In this document: positions 37,657-45,806 of the stretch, one piece after another
Numbering within the stretch: the stretch's first letter is position 1
Layout of the letters: each line of letters opens with the position of its first letter
Assembly: GCF_000973725.1 (NCBI RefSeq)
Contig: NZ_CP009621.1
Coordinates: 1,772,501-1,836,500 of the forward strand
Reading direction: 5' to 3'
From: Pontibacter korlensis
GTDB lineage: Bacteria > Bacteroidota > Bacteroidia > Cytophagales > Hymenobacteraceae
DNA length: 64,000 nucleotides
Notes under the pieces: generated by a model
What the model was told of the DNA's origin: nothing
The model's database searches: none
The model's input: the letters and a program-made list of their open reading frames with translations, nothing else
Position numbers and translations under genes: made by a program

Positions 37657-38937
37657 CTACATATTACTTGTTTGGTGCGTCCTAGGCTTAAGCAAGAAGC
37701 GAAATATAAAGTGAAAAAACAGCAGAAGTGAAGCTGCAGCTGAATATTCGTTGAAAAAGTTGTCCGTCATACTGCCAATAGTCTGGAAGTACACTTTATT
37801 AGTAACCAAGGTGCTTAAGGTAATTAGAACTAAAAGCAATAAGATATAGCTGAAAAGTTCACATATCTTGTATTTTGATAACTTAGTTCGAATATAACGG
37901 TACTCGCTGCTCACTATTTTTGCCAGAATAGGCCATAGAAAAATCAATGGGAGAGTAAACAGCCTTGTCTCTCTAGCCCAAGTAGTTAAGAATACTACAG
38001 CTGTGTTAAGCACCGTGACTAGAAGAAAAGCATTCACAAGTATTCTCTCAGAAGTGGTGAGCCGGTTCCGGCTTAAATAGCTATATAGCAAATAGCTTTG
38101 AATGCCAATGGCAAGAAAAAGTGACATGATAGATTCTACTATGAATTTGGGGCTCTGGAAGTTGTAATGAAAATGCAACAAACGTGTCATAAGGTCTTGC
38201 TTTGATGACGCCTCTATATCTGTTTCTGCTATGAATATAAACAGATATACAGCATAAGGAATGATTGGCAGAAATATGAAGAAAAGCTTCCTGAGGCAGT
38301 GCAGTCGGCTACTGAACATATTAACGGTCATCAAAGCCAAGCCGGGTAAAAGAAGCAGGCTACTTTCCCTAGTAATTAAGCTAAGAGAAAACAACAAAAT
38401 GTAAAGCAGCCACTTTCCTTTGGTTAGTGCAATTAAGCTGAGGTAGACTAAAAAATAGTGTAAAGGCTCATCATAGGAGTAGATTGGAGGAAAAAATGCA
38501 AAGAGTATACTAAAACTAAGAAAGAAACAAACTATACTCAGAACCGCATTTCTTGGGTGATTGCCTATGTAGACCGAATATGAATATATAGATAAGCCAC
38601 AGAGAAATAGCAAGATGAAGTTCACGACTGTAAAAGACTCACCTTTGCTTAAGCAAGAGTTGCTATCAAGTTGTTCTAACAAGTACGTTGTTAAGGGGCG
38701 CTTTGCAAATGCCGGATGCTCTTTGTGGTACTCAACAACAGTTGATAAATACTCATCTGATATGAGAGGTTTCTGCGCGTTTGAAGGCACCTCAAGGTTT
38801 ATCATACTGTTAACTGACGGCAAGATGTGCAGGAAGAAGCAGAATAGAGAACACATTAGGCTAACCAGAAAAGCATAAATAGAGTGTTTCGTTCTAATGC
38901 TACGCTTCGTCTCGTTGCCAAGAATATTTTGAATCAT
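37657..38937 (-). CDS. multi-pass membrane protein, unknown (possible GT-C-like enzyme)
   Basis: 426 residues with roughly ten hydrophobic segments. The first helix is near 20-42, followed by a hydrophilic loop of about 70 residues, then alternating helices. FPPIYSYDEPLHYFLVYLS and the following LITRESSLLLLPGL recall the acidic-loop and RE/KE layouts of lipid-linked-sugar glycosyltransferases and O-antigen polymerases, but the match is loose. It is AT-richer than its neighbours and its Ser/Leu/Phe-rich style differs, which could mean later acquisition. It lies 12 nt after the SRPBCC gene. No function is claimed. Confidence 0.65.
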   Translation of the reverse strand: MIQNILGNETKRSIRTKHSIYAFLVSLMCSLFCFFLHILPSVNSMINLEVPSNAQKPLISDEYLSTVVEYHKEHPAFAKRPLTTYLLEQLDSNSCLSKGESFTVVNFILLFLCGLSIYSYSVYIGNHPRNAVLSIVCFFLSFSILFAFFPPIYSYDEPLHYFLVYLSLIALTKGKWLLYILLFSLSLITRESSLLLLPGLALMTVNMFSSRLHCLRKLFFIFLPIIPYAVYLFIFIAETDIEASSKQDLMTRLLHFHYNFQSPKFIVESIMSLFLAIGIQSYLLYSYLSRNRLTTSERILVNAFLLVTVLNTAVVFLTTWARETRLFTLPLIFLWPILAKIVSSEYRYIRTKLSKYKICELFSYILLLLVLITLSTLVTNKVYFQTIGSMTDNFFNEYSAAASLLLFFHFIFRFLLKPRTHQTSNM

Positions 38938-38949
38938 AGTGTACCCCAG

Positions 38950-39333
38950 CTACTCTCCTTCATAGAAATCAATCAGCGCAGCAAAGTATGTGTCATTCCA
39001 TCCTTCTGTAATGTCTTCGAATGCATCATCAGGAATGCTGGTATGCCGAAGCTCTGCCGAGGTGCCATGCTCATGTGGGTGCAGTTTGATGGTTACAATA
39101 GAAGGCTCTTCCTGCTCTCCGAAGTACCACTGCTGCATAATCTTTTTGCCTTCCTCAAACTCCAGGTTTTTACCCACAATGCTACCTTCCCAGAGCGAGA
39201 ACTCAGAACCCGGTTCTGTAGACATTTCGGCTGGCTCACCTGTCCATAGCTGTATAGTGTAGGGGTTTGTAAGGGCCGCATACACTTCCTCCGGTTCGGC
39301 AGGTATAATAAAATATTTCTTATAGTCTTTCAT
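38950..39333 (-). CDS. SRPBCC/AHSA1-like START-fold protein
   Basis: 127 residues from the ATG at 39333. The frame extends upstream to 39390 but would then overlap the HAD gene, and the domain begins right at MKDYKKYFIIPAEPEEVYAALTNPYTIQLWTG. The middle GSEFSLWEGSIVGKNLEFEEGKKIMQQW and C-terminal helix EDITEGWNDTYFAALIDFYE are typical of the Aha1-C/AHSA1 helix-grip fold, which binds hydrophobic ligands or partner proteins. The specific ligand is unknown. Confidence 0.85.
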   Translation of the reverse strand: MKDYKKYFIIPAEPEEVYAALTNPYTIQLWTGEPAEMSTEPGSEFSLWEGSIVGKNLEFEEGKKIMQQWYFGEQEEPSIVTIKLHPHEHGTSAELRHTSIPDDAFEDITEGWNDTYFAALIDFYEGE

Positions 39334-39370
39334 GTTGATTCTTTGATGCCTATAGCTTTTTACTCCTGCT

Positions 39371-40195
39371 TTATAGGAAATACTTCTCAATGGCTACAGC
39401 CACGCCATCGTCCACACTGTTAAGAGTAACTTCATCCGCTGCTGCTTTTACTTCCTCGCGGGCATTTCCAACGGCTATACCTTTACCTACTTCCTGAAGC
39501 ATGTGTATATCGTTGTAGTTATCGCCGAAGGCCATTGCCTCATGCATGGCTATACCAAAGCGTTCTTTTAGCAACAGCTCCAACGCAGTAGCTTTGGAAA
39601 TAACGCGTGGCGCAATCTCCAGGTAAGTGTCTTTGGAGCGGTAAGCATGCACCTGGTCAGCGTAATTATTGTTCAGCTCCTGCTGTAGGGCATCGATTTC
39701 GTCGGCAGGCCCCATACACATTACTTTGTGCGCTCCGGTTTCTGCCTGGTGCCAGCTCTCTAGTATAGGTGCTAGGTCTGCTATTACCGGAGATACTTTT
39801 GTAACACGCTCCTCACGTTCGGCCCAGTAGTCGAAGGTAGGGGCGTACCAGTTGTCCTGCTCATAAAGGCTTACATGTATATCAGTACCTTTTGCAAAAT
39901 CGTGGATAGTTTGGCACACAGCTGAAGGTATCTGAACCGAATCCAACGGGATAGGCTTTGTTTTTCCATCCTCAAAATGAATTACATACCCCCCGTTAAA
40001 ACTGATAAGTGGTTGGTGCAGAATACCCAGCTCCTGCTGCAGGTGACGCATGGCGCTCGGCATACGGGAGGAAGCCAGAATAACAGGAACATCTTTATCC
40101 AGATTTTTGAAGGTGTCGATAGTACGCTGCGACAGCTGGCGTTCGCTGTTTAGCAATGTGCCATCTATATCGGTACAAATAGCTCGAAATTTCAT
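39371..40195 (-). CDS. Cof-type HAD-IIB phosphatase
   Basis: 274 residues. HAD motif I is CTDIDGTLLNS near the N-terminus and motif IV is MAFGDNYNDIHMLQEVGKGIAVGN near the end, with the type IIB cap in between. Members dephosphorylate sugar phosphates, flavin precursors and similar small molecules; specificity is not predictable. It starts 68 nt after the hotdog-fold gene on the same strand. Confidence 0.9.
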   Translation of the reverse strand: MKFRAICTDIDGTLLNSERQLSQRTIDTFKNLDKDVPVILASSRMPSAMRHLQQELGILHQPLISFNGGYVIHFEDGKTKPIPLDSVQIPSAVCQTIHDFAKGTDIHVSLYEQDNWYAPTFDYWAEREERVTKVSPVIADLAPILESWHQAETGAHKVMCMGPADEIDALQQELNNNYADQVHAYRSKDTYLEIAPRVISKATALELLLKERFGIAMHEAMAFGDNYNDIHMLQEVGKGIAVGNAREEVKAAADEVTLNSVDDGVAVAIEKYFL

Positions 40196-40263
40196 GCTAA
40201 GTTGTTTGTTGTTGCCTGCAAGTTACAAGTATAGCTATCCAAAAGCCAGTTAACTTCAAGAAG

Positions 40264-40761
40264 TTAGCTCCCGGTCTTTGCTTTCAGTGACCAGGTATAG
40301 CGAAATATGGCCACTTGTTCGCCACGTTCATCAGTGCCTATACTGGTAGCTGTTACTGTTACACCTTGCCCGGCTGCTTTAGTCGTTTCAACAGCTTGCT
40401 GTATAAGTTGCCCATCTTGGCAAGTAAAGGTAATTGTGCCCACAGCCTTCTTAGTAAAATCTGCCTCCATGTGCACCACCAGCATTGATATGGCCGGATG
40501 AGCCCTATATACATACATCATGCACAAAGCGCCTGTTGACAGCTCGGCGGCCATACTTAAGCAGGCAAAGTAAATGGAGTTGAAGGGGTTTTTATTAATG
40601 TACTTGTAAGGTATTGTTACGGATGCCAGCTCAGAGGTGAGGGTAGCAATGCGCAAACCCGCCAGGTAAGCCATGGGTAGTTTAGCCAACAAAAAAAGGC
40701 GAAACTTTACCGGTGACCTAACCAACTTACAAAAAGCATCTGCTTGGTTTTGCTGTGACAT
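40264..40761 (-). CDS. hotdog-fold protein, DUF4442/thioesterase-like
   Basis: 165 residues from the ATG at 40761; the frame runs upstream to 40821, but those 20 residues are not part of the fold. The hotdog signature is NPFNSIYFACLSMAAELSTGALCM, the strand-helix that resembles the PaaI/YiiD-C family. Later strands are MLVVHMEADFTKKAVGTITFTC and VAIFRYTWSLK. Likely an acyl-CoA or acyl-ACP binding or hydrolysing protein. A AAGTATA heptamer (minus orientation) lies 13 nt upstream of the start. Placed between fur and a HAD phosphatase. Confidence 0.78.
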   Translation of the reverse strand: MSQQNQADAFCKLVRSPVKFRLFLLAKLPMAYLAGLRIATLTSELASVTIPYKYINKNPFNSIYFACLSMAAELSTGALCMMYVYRAHPAISMLVVHMEADFTKKAVGTITFTCQDGQLIQQAVETTKAAGQGVTVTATSIGTDERGEQVAIFRYTWSLKAKTGS

Positions 40762-40829
40762 CAGGAGTAGGTTTATACTTGATATATAAGCTAGGGCTAG
40801 GGGAGGAGCCCCCAGCAGCAAGGGTAGGT

Positions 40830-41246
40830 TTAGCTACACCCTTTGCATACTCCCTCGGCAGAGAAGTGCAGACGCTCTGCTTTGTACCCCTCAGGTAGCA
40901 CAAGCATAGGTATGTTTACCTCATTAAGGCAAAAGGTTTGCCCGCAGGAGGTACAGTTAAAGTGTATATGGTTATCCTGGTGCTGGTGCTGCGAGCAAGC
41001 ATCTGCTTTGCAAAGAGCGAACTTAACAGAGCCAGCCACATCGTTGATACTATGGATCAGGCCCTTCTCTTCGAAGGAGTATAAGGTGCGATAAATGGTA
41101 ACACGGTCGTAGCTGTTACCGATAAGCTTCTCTAACTCCGCATGCGACAGCGCAAAGTCATTCTGCATAAACTGGCGCAGCACCTCCAGCCGACATCCTG
41201 TTTTGCGTAATCCATATTCTGATAGCAGCTGTTGCGCTTTGTCCAT
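40830..41246 (-). CDS. Fur-family transcriptional regulator
   Basis: 138 residues. The N-terminal winged helix (KTGCRLEVLRQF ... YDRVTIYRTLYSFEEKGLIHSI) is typical of Fur proteins, with the recognition helix in DRVTIYRTL. The C-terminal dimerisation domain carries a His-rich loop (HQHQDNHIHF) and two structural zinc CxxC pairs (C98/C101, C134/C137). Such regulators repress metal-uptake or stress genes with Fe, Zn or Mn as co-repressor; whether it is Fur, Zur or PerR cannot be settled. It heads a run of minus-strand genes. Confidence 0.9.
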   Translation of the reverse strand: MDKAQQLLSEYGLRKTGCRLEVLRQFMQNDFALSHAELEKLIGNSYDRVTIYRTLYSFEEKGLIHSINDVAGSVKFALCKADACSQHQHQDNHIHFNCTSCGQTFCLNEVNIPMLVLPEGYKAERLHFSAEGVCKGCS

Positions 41247-41278
41247 CTTTATTGCTATTCCCAGTCAACTAACAACAT

Positions 41279-41308
41279 CAAATATACTTACTTACCTCTA
41301 AAAAGCAA
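41279..41308 (-). promoter_or_regulatory. promoter of the Fur-family gene
   Basis: On the minus strand TTG (41308-41306), 19 nt, then TATATTTG (41286-41279) form an excellent Bacteroidota promoter. The predicted start near 41272 gives a leader of about 26 nt. AAGTATA overlaps the -7 box at 41283-41289. Confidence 0.72.
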
Positions 41309-41435
41309 TAAACCTTAAATATCCTGAATGCCTATATAGTAAAAAAAGTATAGAAAAAGCTGAGCAAAAACAGTCCTTTTACGTATGAAAGCTAATACTA
41401 TTACCTTAAACCTTATAATCATACCTAATATAGAA

Positions 41436-42200
41436 ATGTTAAAATTTTTTAAAATGAAAACAGCTCTACATTTTATTGCGACAGTTATGGCCATTGTGTT
41501 AGCAACAGGCATTAGTAAGGCGCAGACAATCAATGAGCCTACTGTAAACGGCACACTTGATGTTATCTCTGAACAGGGAGGACTTGTAGTTGGCGAAGAT
41601 GTTTTTTGGCAGGCATACATCAACTCTTTTGATCGTGCAGGAGAAGCGGCAAACCTATTGATCAAGCTTCATAATCCAGCGCATAGTGAAAATTTCACAC
41701 TGTTCTACAACTCAAACAGAGAAGCAACTAATGAGGAAGAAGCTGTTTACGTGCCGGTAACCTTTGAGGACAGTATTGCTATGGTAGGTCCGGAAGGTGG
41801 TGAGGAAATGGCAGCTTCATATCAAGAATATTTTAAGATTAATTTTTCGGCACCAGGTACTTACAAGTATGACCTTATTCTGCAGCGCAATGATAATGTT
41901 AGACTTGTAACTGTTACAGAGACTGTGGTAGTTGGCACTGTGGCAGGGATCGATGATATGATCGGAGGTACGCGCGTGGCCGTTTATCCAACTGTATCGC
42001 AAGGTACAGTGAGACTGAACCTGGGCACCATCCGCAATGCTGATGTAGCTGTGATGGATATCCTTGGCCGCAAAGTGATGGAGCTGAATAAGGCAAACGG
42101 TATTGTGGAAATCAACACGCAGAAGTACGCTCGTGGCACTTATTTTGTGAAAGTTATGGCCGAAAACGATGTGGCATCTAGCCGCCTGATTGTAAGATAG
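41436..42200 (+). CDS. exported protein with T9SS C-terminal sorting domain
   Basis: 254 residues from the ATG at 41436 (ATG codons at 41385 and 41454 are alternatives). A signal peptide ends at ISKAQ. Residues about 35-165 form an unassigned beta-rich domain (LVVGEDVFWQAYINSFDRAG, later APGTYKYDLILQR). The last 80 residues are a type A sorting domain: VAVYPTVSQGTVRLNLG, VAVMDILGRKVMELN, ARGTYFVKVMAENDVASSRLIV. Type IX secretion exports such proteins across the outer membrane and fixes them to the surface. The passenger domain is small and unrecognised. It has its own terminator. Confidence 0.88.
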   Translation: MLKFFKMKTALHFIATVMAIVLATGISKAQTINEPTVNGTLDVISEQGGLVVGEDVFWQAYINSFDRAGEAANLLIKLHNPAHSENFTLFYNSNREATNEEEAVYVPVTFEDSIAMVGPEGGEEMAASYQEYFKINFSAPGTYKYDLILQRNDNVRLVTVTETVVVGTVAGIDDMIGGTRVAVYPTVSQGTVRLNLGTIRNADVAVMDILGRKVMELNKANGIVEINTQKYARGTYFVKVMAENDVASSRLIVR

Positions 42201-42227
42201 CTTTCGCCTTGTTATTAATTACGCTTT

Positions 42228-42257
42228 AGCCTGGGGTTAGCACTCCAGGCTTTTTTA
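42228..42257 (+). terminator. terminator of the T9SS cargo gene
   Basis: AGCCTGG...CCAGGCTTTTTTAT, a short GC-rich stem with six T, 28 nt past the stop codon. Confidence 0.82.
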
Positions 42258-42259
42258 TG

Positions 42260-43102
42260 CTATAGCAAAAGCATAGAGAGAATACCAGTAAGCATAATAA
42301 GCTTATTCAGGTTGCTGAGGAAGGAAAAGTCCCGCTTACGATCGGCCCGAACCAGCTTTATGACCAGCCACACACTTGGGACCAGCACCAATACGATCAT
42401 GTAAGCATCAAAAAGAAGCTTAGAAGCAGGATGCAGAGCTACAACAATAACAAAGGCCTGGAAGATAGCCAGAAGCGGGTACAGCACTAGTTTGGCTCCG
42501 CGCACCCCGGCTACAATAGGTAGAGTCCGGCACTCAAAAGAGGCATCGCCTTTCATATCCTCTATATCTTTAATTATCTCGCGAATCAGGGAAATGAGTA
42601 AAGCAAAGAAGGCGTAGCCAAGCGTAATGCGGTTAAGTGTATCGGCATAAACTGCCACCACCAGTAACATAGATGCCGATAGCAAGGCAATAACGACGTT
42701 ACCAACGAGCAGCAGCTTCTTCAGCCTTGCTGAATAACCCCAGAGTAGTAGTACTGCCCCTAAGTTAATAATTGCCACAGGTATAGAGAGCAGCAGGCCG
42801 AGCAATATGCCTACGCCTGATAAAATCATGTGAGCAAACATAGCTCGGCGCCTGCGTATACTTCGGCCTACCAACAGCCTTTCAGGCTTGTTAATGGCGT
42901 CGATCTTTACATCGTAGTAATCGTTGATGATATAGCCTGCAGCAGCAATACACACAGTAGAGAGCACCAGCAGCCAAAAATTGGCATCCAGCAGCCTTTG
43001 CCATTCTACTCCCGGAGCCAATAAACATGCCTGTACGAGCGCCTGACTCATTACAATCATCACCAGGTTGCGGGCACGTATCAGAGTCAGTATCGATTTC
43101 AC
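42260..43102 (-). CDS. UbiA-family prenyltransferase
   Basis: 280 residues from a GTG at 43102; the frame is open to 43162, but the extra 20 codons contain a near-perfect -7 box (TAACTTTA) and the conserved start is VKSILTLIRARN. The first Asp-rich motif is NDYYDVKIDAINKPERL and the second is KDIEDMKGD, which bind Mg2+-prenyl diphosphate. About eight or nine membrane helices. Bacteroidota copies of this type are often annotated as geranylgeranylglycerol-phosphate geranylgeranyltransferase, but the acceptor cannot be read from sequence; menaquinone or haem synthesis enzymes are in the same superfamily. Confidence 0.85.
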   Translation of the reverse strand: MKSILTLIRARNLVMIVMSQALVQACLLAPGVEWQRLLDANFWLLVLSTVCIAAAGYIINDYYDVKIDAINKPERLLVGRSIRRRRAMFAHMILSGVGILLGLLLSIPVAIINLGAVLLLWGYSARLKKLLLVGNVVIALLSASMLLVVAVYADTLNRITLGYAFFALLISLIREIIKDIEDMKGDASFECRTLPIVAGVRGAKLVLYPLLAIFQAFVIVVALHPASKLLFDAYMIVLVLVPSVWLVIKLVRADRKRDFSFLSNLNKLIMLTGILSMLLL

Positions 43103-43159
43103 GGGCTGTAGGAGTGCAGGCTTATTCTGGGGTAAAGTTACGATGTGGTTGCGAGGGAG

Positions 43160-43195
43160 CAATAAAAAAGCCCCTGCAGAAGGGGCTTTTCCTGT
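43160..43195 (-). terminator. terminator of the cold-shock gene
   Basis: AAAAGCCCCT-GCAG-AAGGGGCTTTT. On the minus strand it is followed by TTTATTG, about 20 nt beyond the csp stop codon. Confidence 0.82.
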
Positions 43196-43214
43196 ACCAG
43201 TAAAGTATAGTTGT

Positions 43215-43409
43215 TTAGAACTTCTTCACGTTTACAGCGTTGATTCCTTTTTTGCCTTCTACCGTGTCGAATTCTACGCGGTCGTTTTGCTGAATCTGTA
43301 AGCCATTTAGGCCGGTAACGTGCACAAAGAAATCTTCGTTTGTCTCGTCCTCAGTAATAAAGCCAAAGCCTTTTGACTCAATAAAGAATTTTACTTTTCC
43401 TGTCTTCAT
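43215..43409 (-). CDS. cold-shock domain protein
   Basis: 64 residues, one CSD/OB-fold domain. RNP1 is KGFGFITEDE and RNP2 is DFFVHVTGLNG, the nucleic-acid-binding motifs. It acts as an RNA chaperone. The 122-nt upstream gap is very AT-rich, as is common for leaders of cold-shock genes, but no specific element is claimed. Confidence 0.95.
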   Translation of the reverse strand: MKTGKVKFFIESKGFGFITEDETNEDFFVHVTGLNGLQIQQNDRVEFDTVEGKKGINAVNVKKF

Positions 43410-43531
43410 AAGAAATTGAACTGTTAATAGTAATTAAACTGATGGTAAACTAAAAATTATTTTCTATATATGCAATAAGGTATTAAGAAAAATCTTCTAT
43501 ATTTTTCGGAAAAAGTCTAAACAAAGTTTAA

Positions 43532-44029
43532 CTACCAATTATCCTGTGCCTTCATAATACTTTCGATCAGTTCCCGCACAGCGCCTCTACCACCGTTTTT
43601 AGTGGAGATGAAGGTAGAGATAGCTTGAATGTCCTCAGCAGCATCAGCGGGGCAGGCGCGTAGGCCACAGCGTTGCATTACCTCGTAATCTGGCATATCA
43701 TCGCCCATATAGGCCACAGTAGCCGGGTGTATGCCTTGCATGTATAAGTAGTCCTCCATGGCCTCTACTTTATCTTCTATCCCCAGAAAGATATCCTCTA
43801 TTCCCAATTGCTCCAGGCGGCGGCGCACACCAGGCTCGTTTTTACCAGAAATAATAGCTACTCGAAACCCTTGGCTGATGGCATGCTTGATGGCAAAGCC
43901 ATCTTTGATATTGAATGCTCGCACCTGTTCACCATCGGCAAAGCAATAAAGTAAACCATCTGTCAACACGCCGTCTACATCAAAAATAAAGGTGTTGATG
44001 CGGGTAAGGTCTGTTTGGGTAATGGACAT
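43532..44029 (-). CDS. kdsC: 3-deoxy-D-manno-octulosonate 8-phosphate phosphatase
   Basis: 165 residues, HAD class III (capless) tetrameric phosphatase. Motif I is FIFDVDGVLTDG, motif II is AIISGKNEP, and the last motif is AYMGDDMPDYEVM, all characteristic of KdsC. It releases phosphate from KDO-8-P in lipopolysaccharide core synthesis. The related YrbI-type enzymes acting on other sugars cannot be fully excluded. No other kds gene is nearby. Confidence 0.9.
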   Translation of the reverse strand: MSITQTDLTRINTFIFDVDGVLTDGLLYCFADGEQVRAFNIKDGFAIKHAISQGFRVAIISGKNEPGVRRRLEQLGIEDIFLGIEDKVEAMEDYLYMQGIHPATVAYMGDDMPDYEVMQRCGLRACPADAAEDIQAISTFISTKNGGRGAVRELIESIMKAQDNW

Positions 44030-44094
44030 ATGTTTGAGTTATAGAAAAGAGAATTAAGCAAAAACCAACTCGGCTCTTACGCCTGAAAAAAGAA

Positions 44095-44121
44095 AAAGGC
44101 TCTTTGTCAGAAAGAGCCTTT
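44095..44121 (-). terminator. terminator of iscX
   Basis: AAAGGCTCTT-TGTCAG-AAGAGCCTTT with A-rich sequence on the left, giving a T-rich tail on the minus strand, 43 nt past the iscX stop codon. Confidence 0.75.
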
Positions 44122-44163
44122 AAAAATATAGATAATTTCTAATTTATGCTGAGAGTGCGGGTT

Positions 44164-44400
44164 TTAATCTTGGTTATCGCGCCATTCATAAACCCAAGCC
44201 GCCTGAATTTGCTCCAGGTGACCTTCATTAGCCTCTTCGCGCTTGCCTTCAAAGTTTGGCAAAGACAGTACCCACTCCAGTAGGTCTGTAAAGCGGATGC
44301 GGTAAATCTTTGATTCAGTAAAATCGTCGCCAAACTTCTCATAAAGGGCCATGGCGATGTCCTCGTAATCGTTCCAGTGTATTGGTGGCTCGTAGCTCAT
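44164..44400 (-). CDS. iscX: IscX-like Fe-S assembly accessory protein
   Basis: 78 residues. The pattern IHWNDYEDIAMALYEKFGD, then YRIRFTDLLEWVLSLPNFEG, then ANEGHLEQIQAAWVYEW matches IscX (YfhJ), a small acidic helical protein that binds IscS and iron and tunes Fe-S cluster assembly. It is 73 nt downstream of the ferredoxin gene on the same strand, the same pairing as at the end of isc operons elsewhere. The rest of the isc or suf genes are not in the window. Confidence 0.88.
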   Translation of the reverse strand: MSYEPPIHWNDYEDIAMALYEKFGDDFTESKIYRIRFTDLLEWVLSLPNFEGKREEANEGHLEQIQAAWVYEWRDNQD

Positions 44401-44473
44401 ACTTCTTATTTGTTATCTTATACCACTTGCCGCGCTCACGCGCGGTAAATGCTTATTGTGTTTTCTATTCAGA

Positions 44474-44803
44474 TTAATGACCCAAAAAATCTTGTTCTGG
44501 AATGGTTACCACGACATCCTCGTTGCCTTGTACCACACACTGGCAGCCCAGGCGGGAGTTAATACGAGGATCGATAGCGCGGTCTATGTAATCTTCTTCC
44601 TTATCGGAAATTTCTGGCAGGTCATCCATGCCGGCCTCGATATACACATGGCAGGTACTGCAACCGCATACACCACCACAGTTGTGCTGCAGCTTAATAT
44701 TATTGTTCAGGGCTACATCCAACACTGATTCACCTTCTACAGCCGGATGTGTCTCGTCTGGAGAGCCGTCAGCGAACTTAAACGTTATATTTACAACTTT
44801 CAT
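44474..44803 (-). CDS. fdx: adrenodoxin-type [2Fe-2S] ferredoxin
   Basis: 109 residues. Cluster ligands follow C-x5-C-x2-C-x35-C (C42, C48, C51, C87) within HNCGGVCGCSTCHVYI and SRLGCQCV, the spacing of adrenodoxin/Isc-type ferredoxins. An additional C46 lies in the loop. In Isc systems it donates electrons for cluster assembly. It starts the transcript with iscX from a very good promoter. Confidence 0.92.
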   Translation of the reverse strand: MKVVNITFKFADGSPDETHPAVEGESVLDVALNNNIKLQHNCGGVCGCSTCHVYIEAGMDDLPEISDKEEDYIDRAIDPRINSRLGCQCVVQGNEDVVVTIPEQDFLGH

Positions 44804-44826
44804 GTCTGTGTCTTTATGCTAAAGTG

Positions 44827-44857
44827 CAAAGTTACAAAGCCAGAAAGCCTAATCAAA
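44827..44857 (-). promoter_or_regulatory. fdx-iscX promoter
   Basis: On the minus strand TTTG (44857-44854), exactly 19 nt, then TAACTTTG (44834-44827): a textbook Bacteroidota promoter. The predicted start near 44820 leaves a leader of about 17 nt. Confidence 0.8.
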
Positions 44858-44910
44858 GTATACCTTTGTTATCCACTGGCAGTAGTTTAACAGGTAATAG
44901 CAGAAAATGG

Positions 44911-45690
44911 TTAGCTATTGTCTGCAGTGGCCTGTATACTGTGCGTGAGCAGCCTGTATAATTCTTGCAGGCGGGGGTGTTGCTGTAGCATGTGCAGGTG
45001 CTCCTGAATAACATTCTCGTCATGGCGTATAGCGGGGCCTGTTTGCACGGTGTAAGGGTTGTGTTGCATGGCTTTGGCTATAGTCTCCTGTATCAGAGGG
45101 TGCAGCAGGTGGTGTGGCAGATTTGCTTCCTGCAGTATCTGTTGGCTGATGCCCAGCAGGTGATTGGTGAAGTTACAGGCAAACACAGCAGCCAGGTGCA
45201 GCTGCTTTCTGCTATCTGATGCAACTGCTTCTATCGTCTTGCTTATAGATTGCGCCAGCGCCACTAGTTCTTGCAAAGTCGCACTATCCTGAGCCTCTAC
45301 CAGCATTGGCACTTGCTTAAAATCAACTGCTTTGGTTTTGGAAAAAGTCTGAAGCGGATAGAACACTCCTTTGCGGGCATTAGCTATGGCATTAAGTATA
45401 GCGAGAGGTTGAGAGCCAGAAGTATGTGCCACCACTGTGCCTGGTGCCACCTGTAGTGCTGATGCTACAGGTGCTAGCGCTGCGTCCGGAACAGCAATCA
45501 ACACTATATCTACAGGTATAGTGTTGAGGTCAAGCGTAGCTATGGGCTGTGCCTGTGACAGAAGCTGAGCTAGTTCTTCACGATGTGTTGCAGTACGGCT
45601 GTAGACAGCGGTTAGTGTGTGTCCTGCTGCTTGTAGTGCCTGCGCCAGGTGCCAGGCCACGTTTCCTGCACCAATCATAGCTATGTTCAT
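44911..45690 (-). CDS. Rossmann-fold/DUF2520 oxidoreductase-like protein
   Basis: 259 residues from the ATG at 45690, which directly precedes the Rossmann loop IAMIGAGNVAWHLA (GxGxxA). The next 120 residues form a NAD(P)-binding domain (IVLIAVPDAALAPVA, VVAHTSGSQPL). The C-terminal helical half is DUF2520 (FACNFTNHLLGISQQILQ, ETIAKAMQHNPYTVQTGPAIR). The family resembles pyrroline-5-carboxylate reductase and ketopantoate reductase, but its reaction is unknown. Confidence 0.87.
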   Translation of the reverse strand: MNIAMIGAGNVAWHLAQALQAAGHTLTAVYSRTATHREELAQLLSQAQPIATLDLNTIPVDIVLIAVPDAALAPVASALQVAPGTVVAHTSGSQPLAILNAIANARKGVFYPLQTFSKTKAVDFKQVPMLVEAQDSATLQELVALAQSISKTIEAVASDSRKQLHLAAVFACNFTNHLLGISQQILQEANLPHHLLHPLIQETIAKAMQHNPYTVQTGPAIRHDENVIQEHLHMLQQHPRLQELYRLLTHSIQATADNS

Positions 45691-45750
45691 ACTTCTGTTG
45701 GTTTTGTGCTTACTGCCTTGGCAAGTTAAATTGCCGGTGCTATAAAACAA

Positions 45751-45781
45751 AAAAGCCTTTGCTACACTAGCAAAGGCTTTT
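45751..45781 (-). terminator. terminator of the ccm operon
   Basis: AAAAGCCTTTGCT...AGCAAAGGCTTTT. On the minus strand it runs into TTGTTTTAT, 26 nt past the ccmF stop codon. Confidence 0.82.
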
Positions 45782-45806
45782 CATATAGTTCTATACAGGC
45801 AGTTAA

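Noticed and set aside
43410..43531. Cold-shock leader thermosensor
   Set aside because: The AT-rich stretch is suggestive, but no specific structure or cold box could be recognised by eye.
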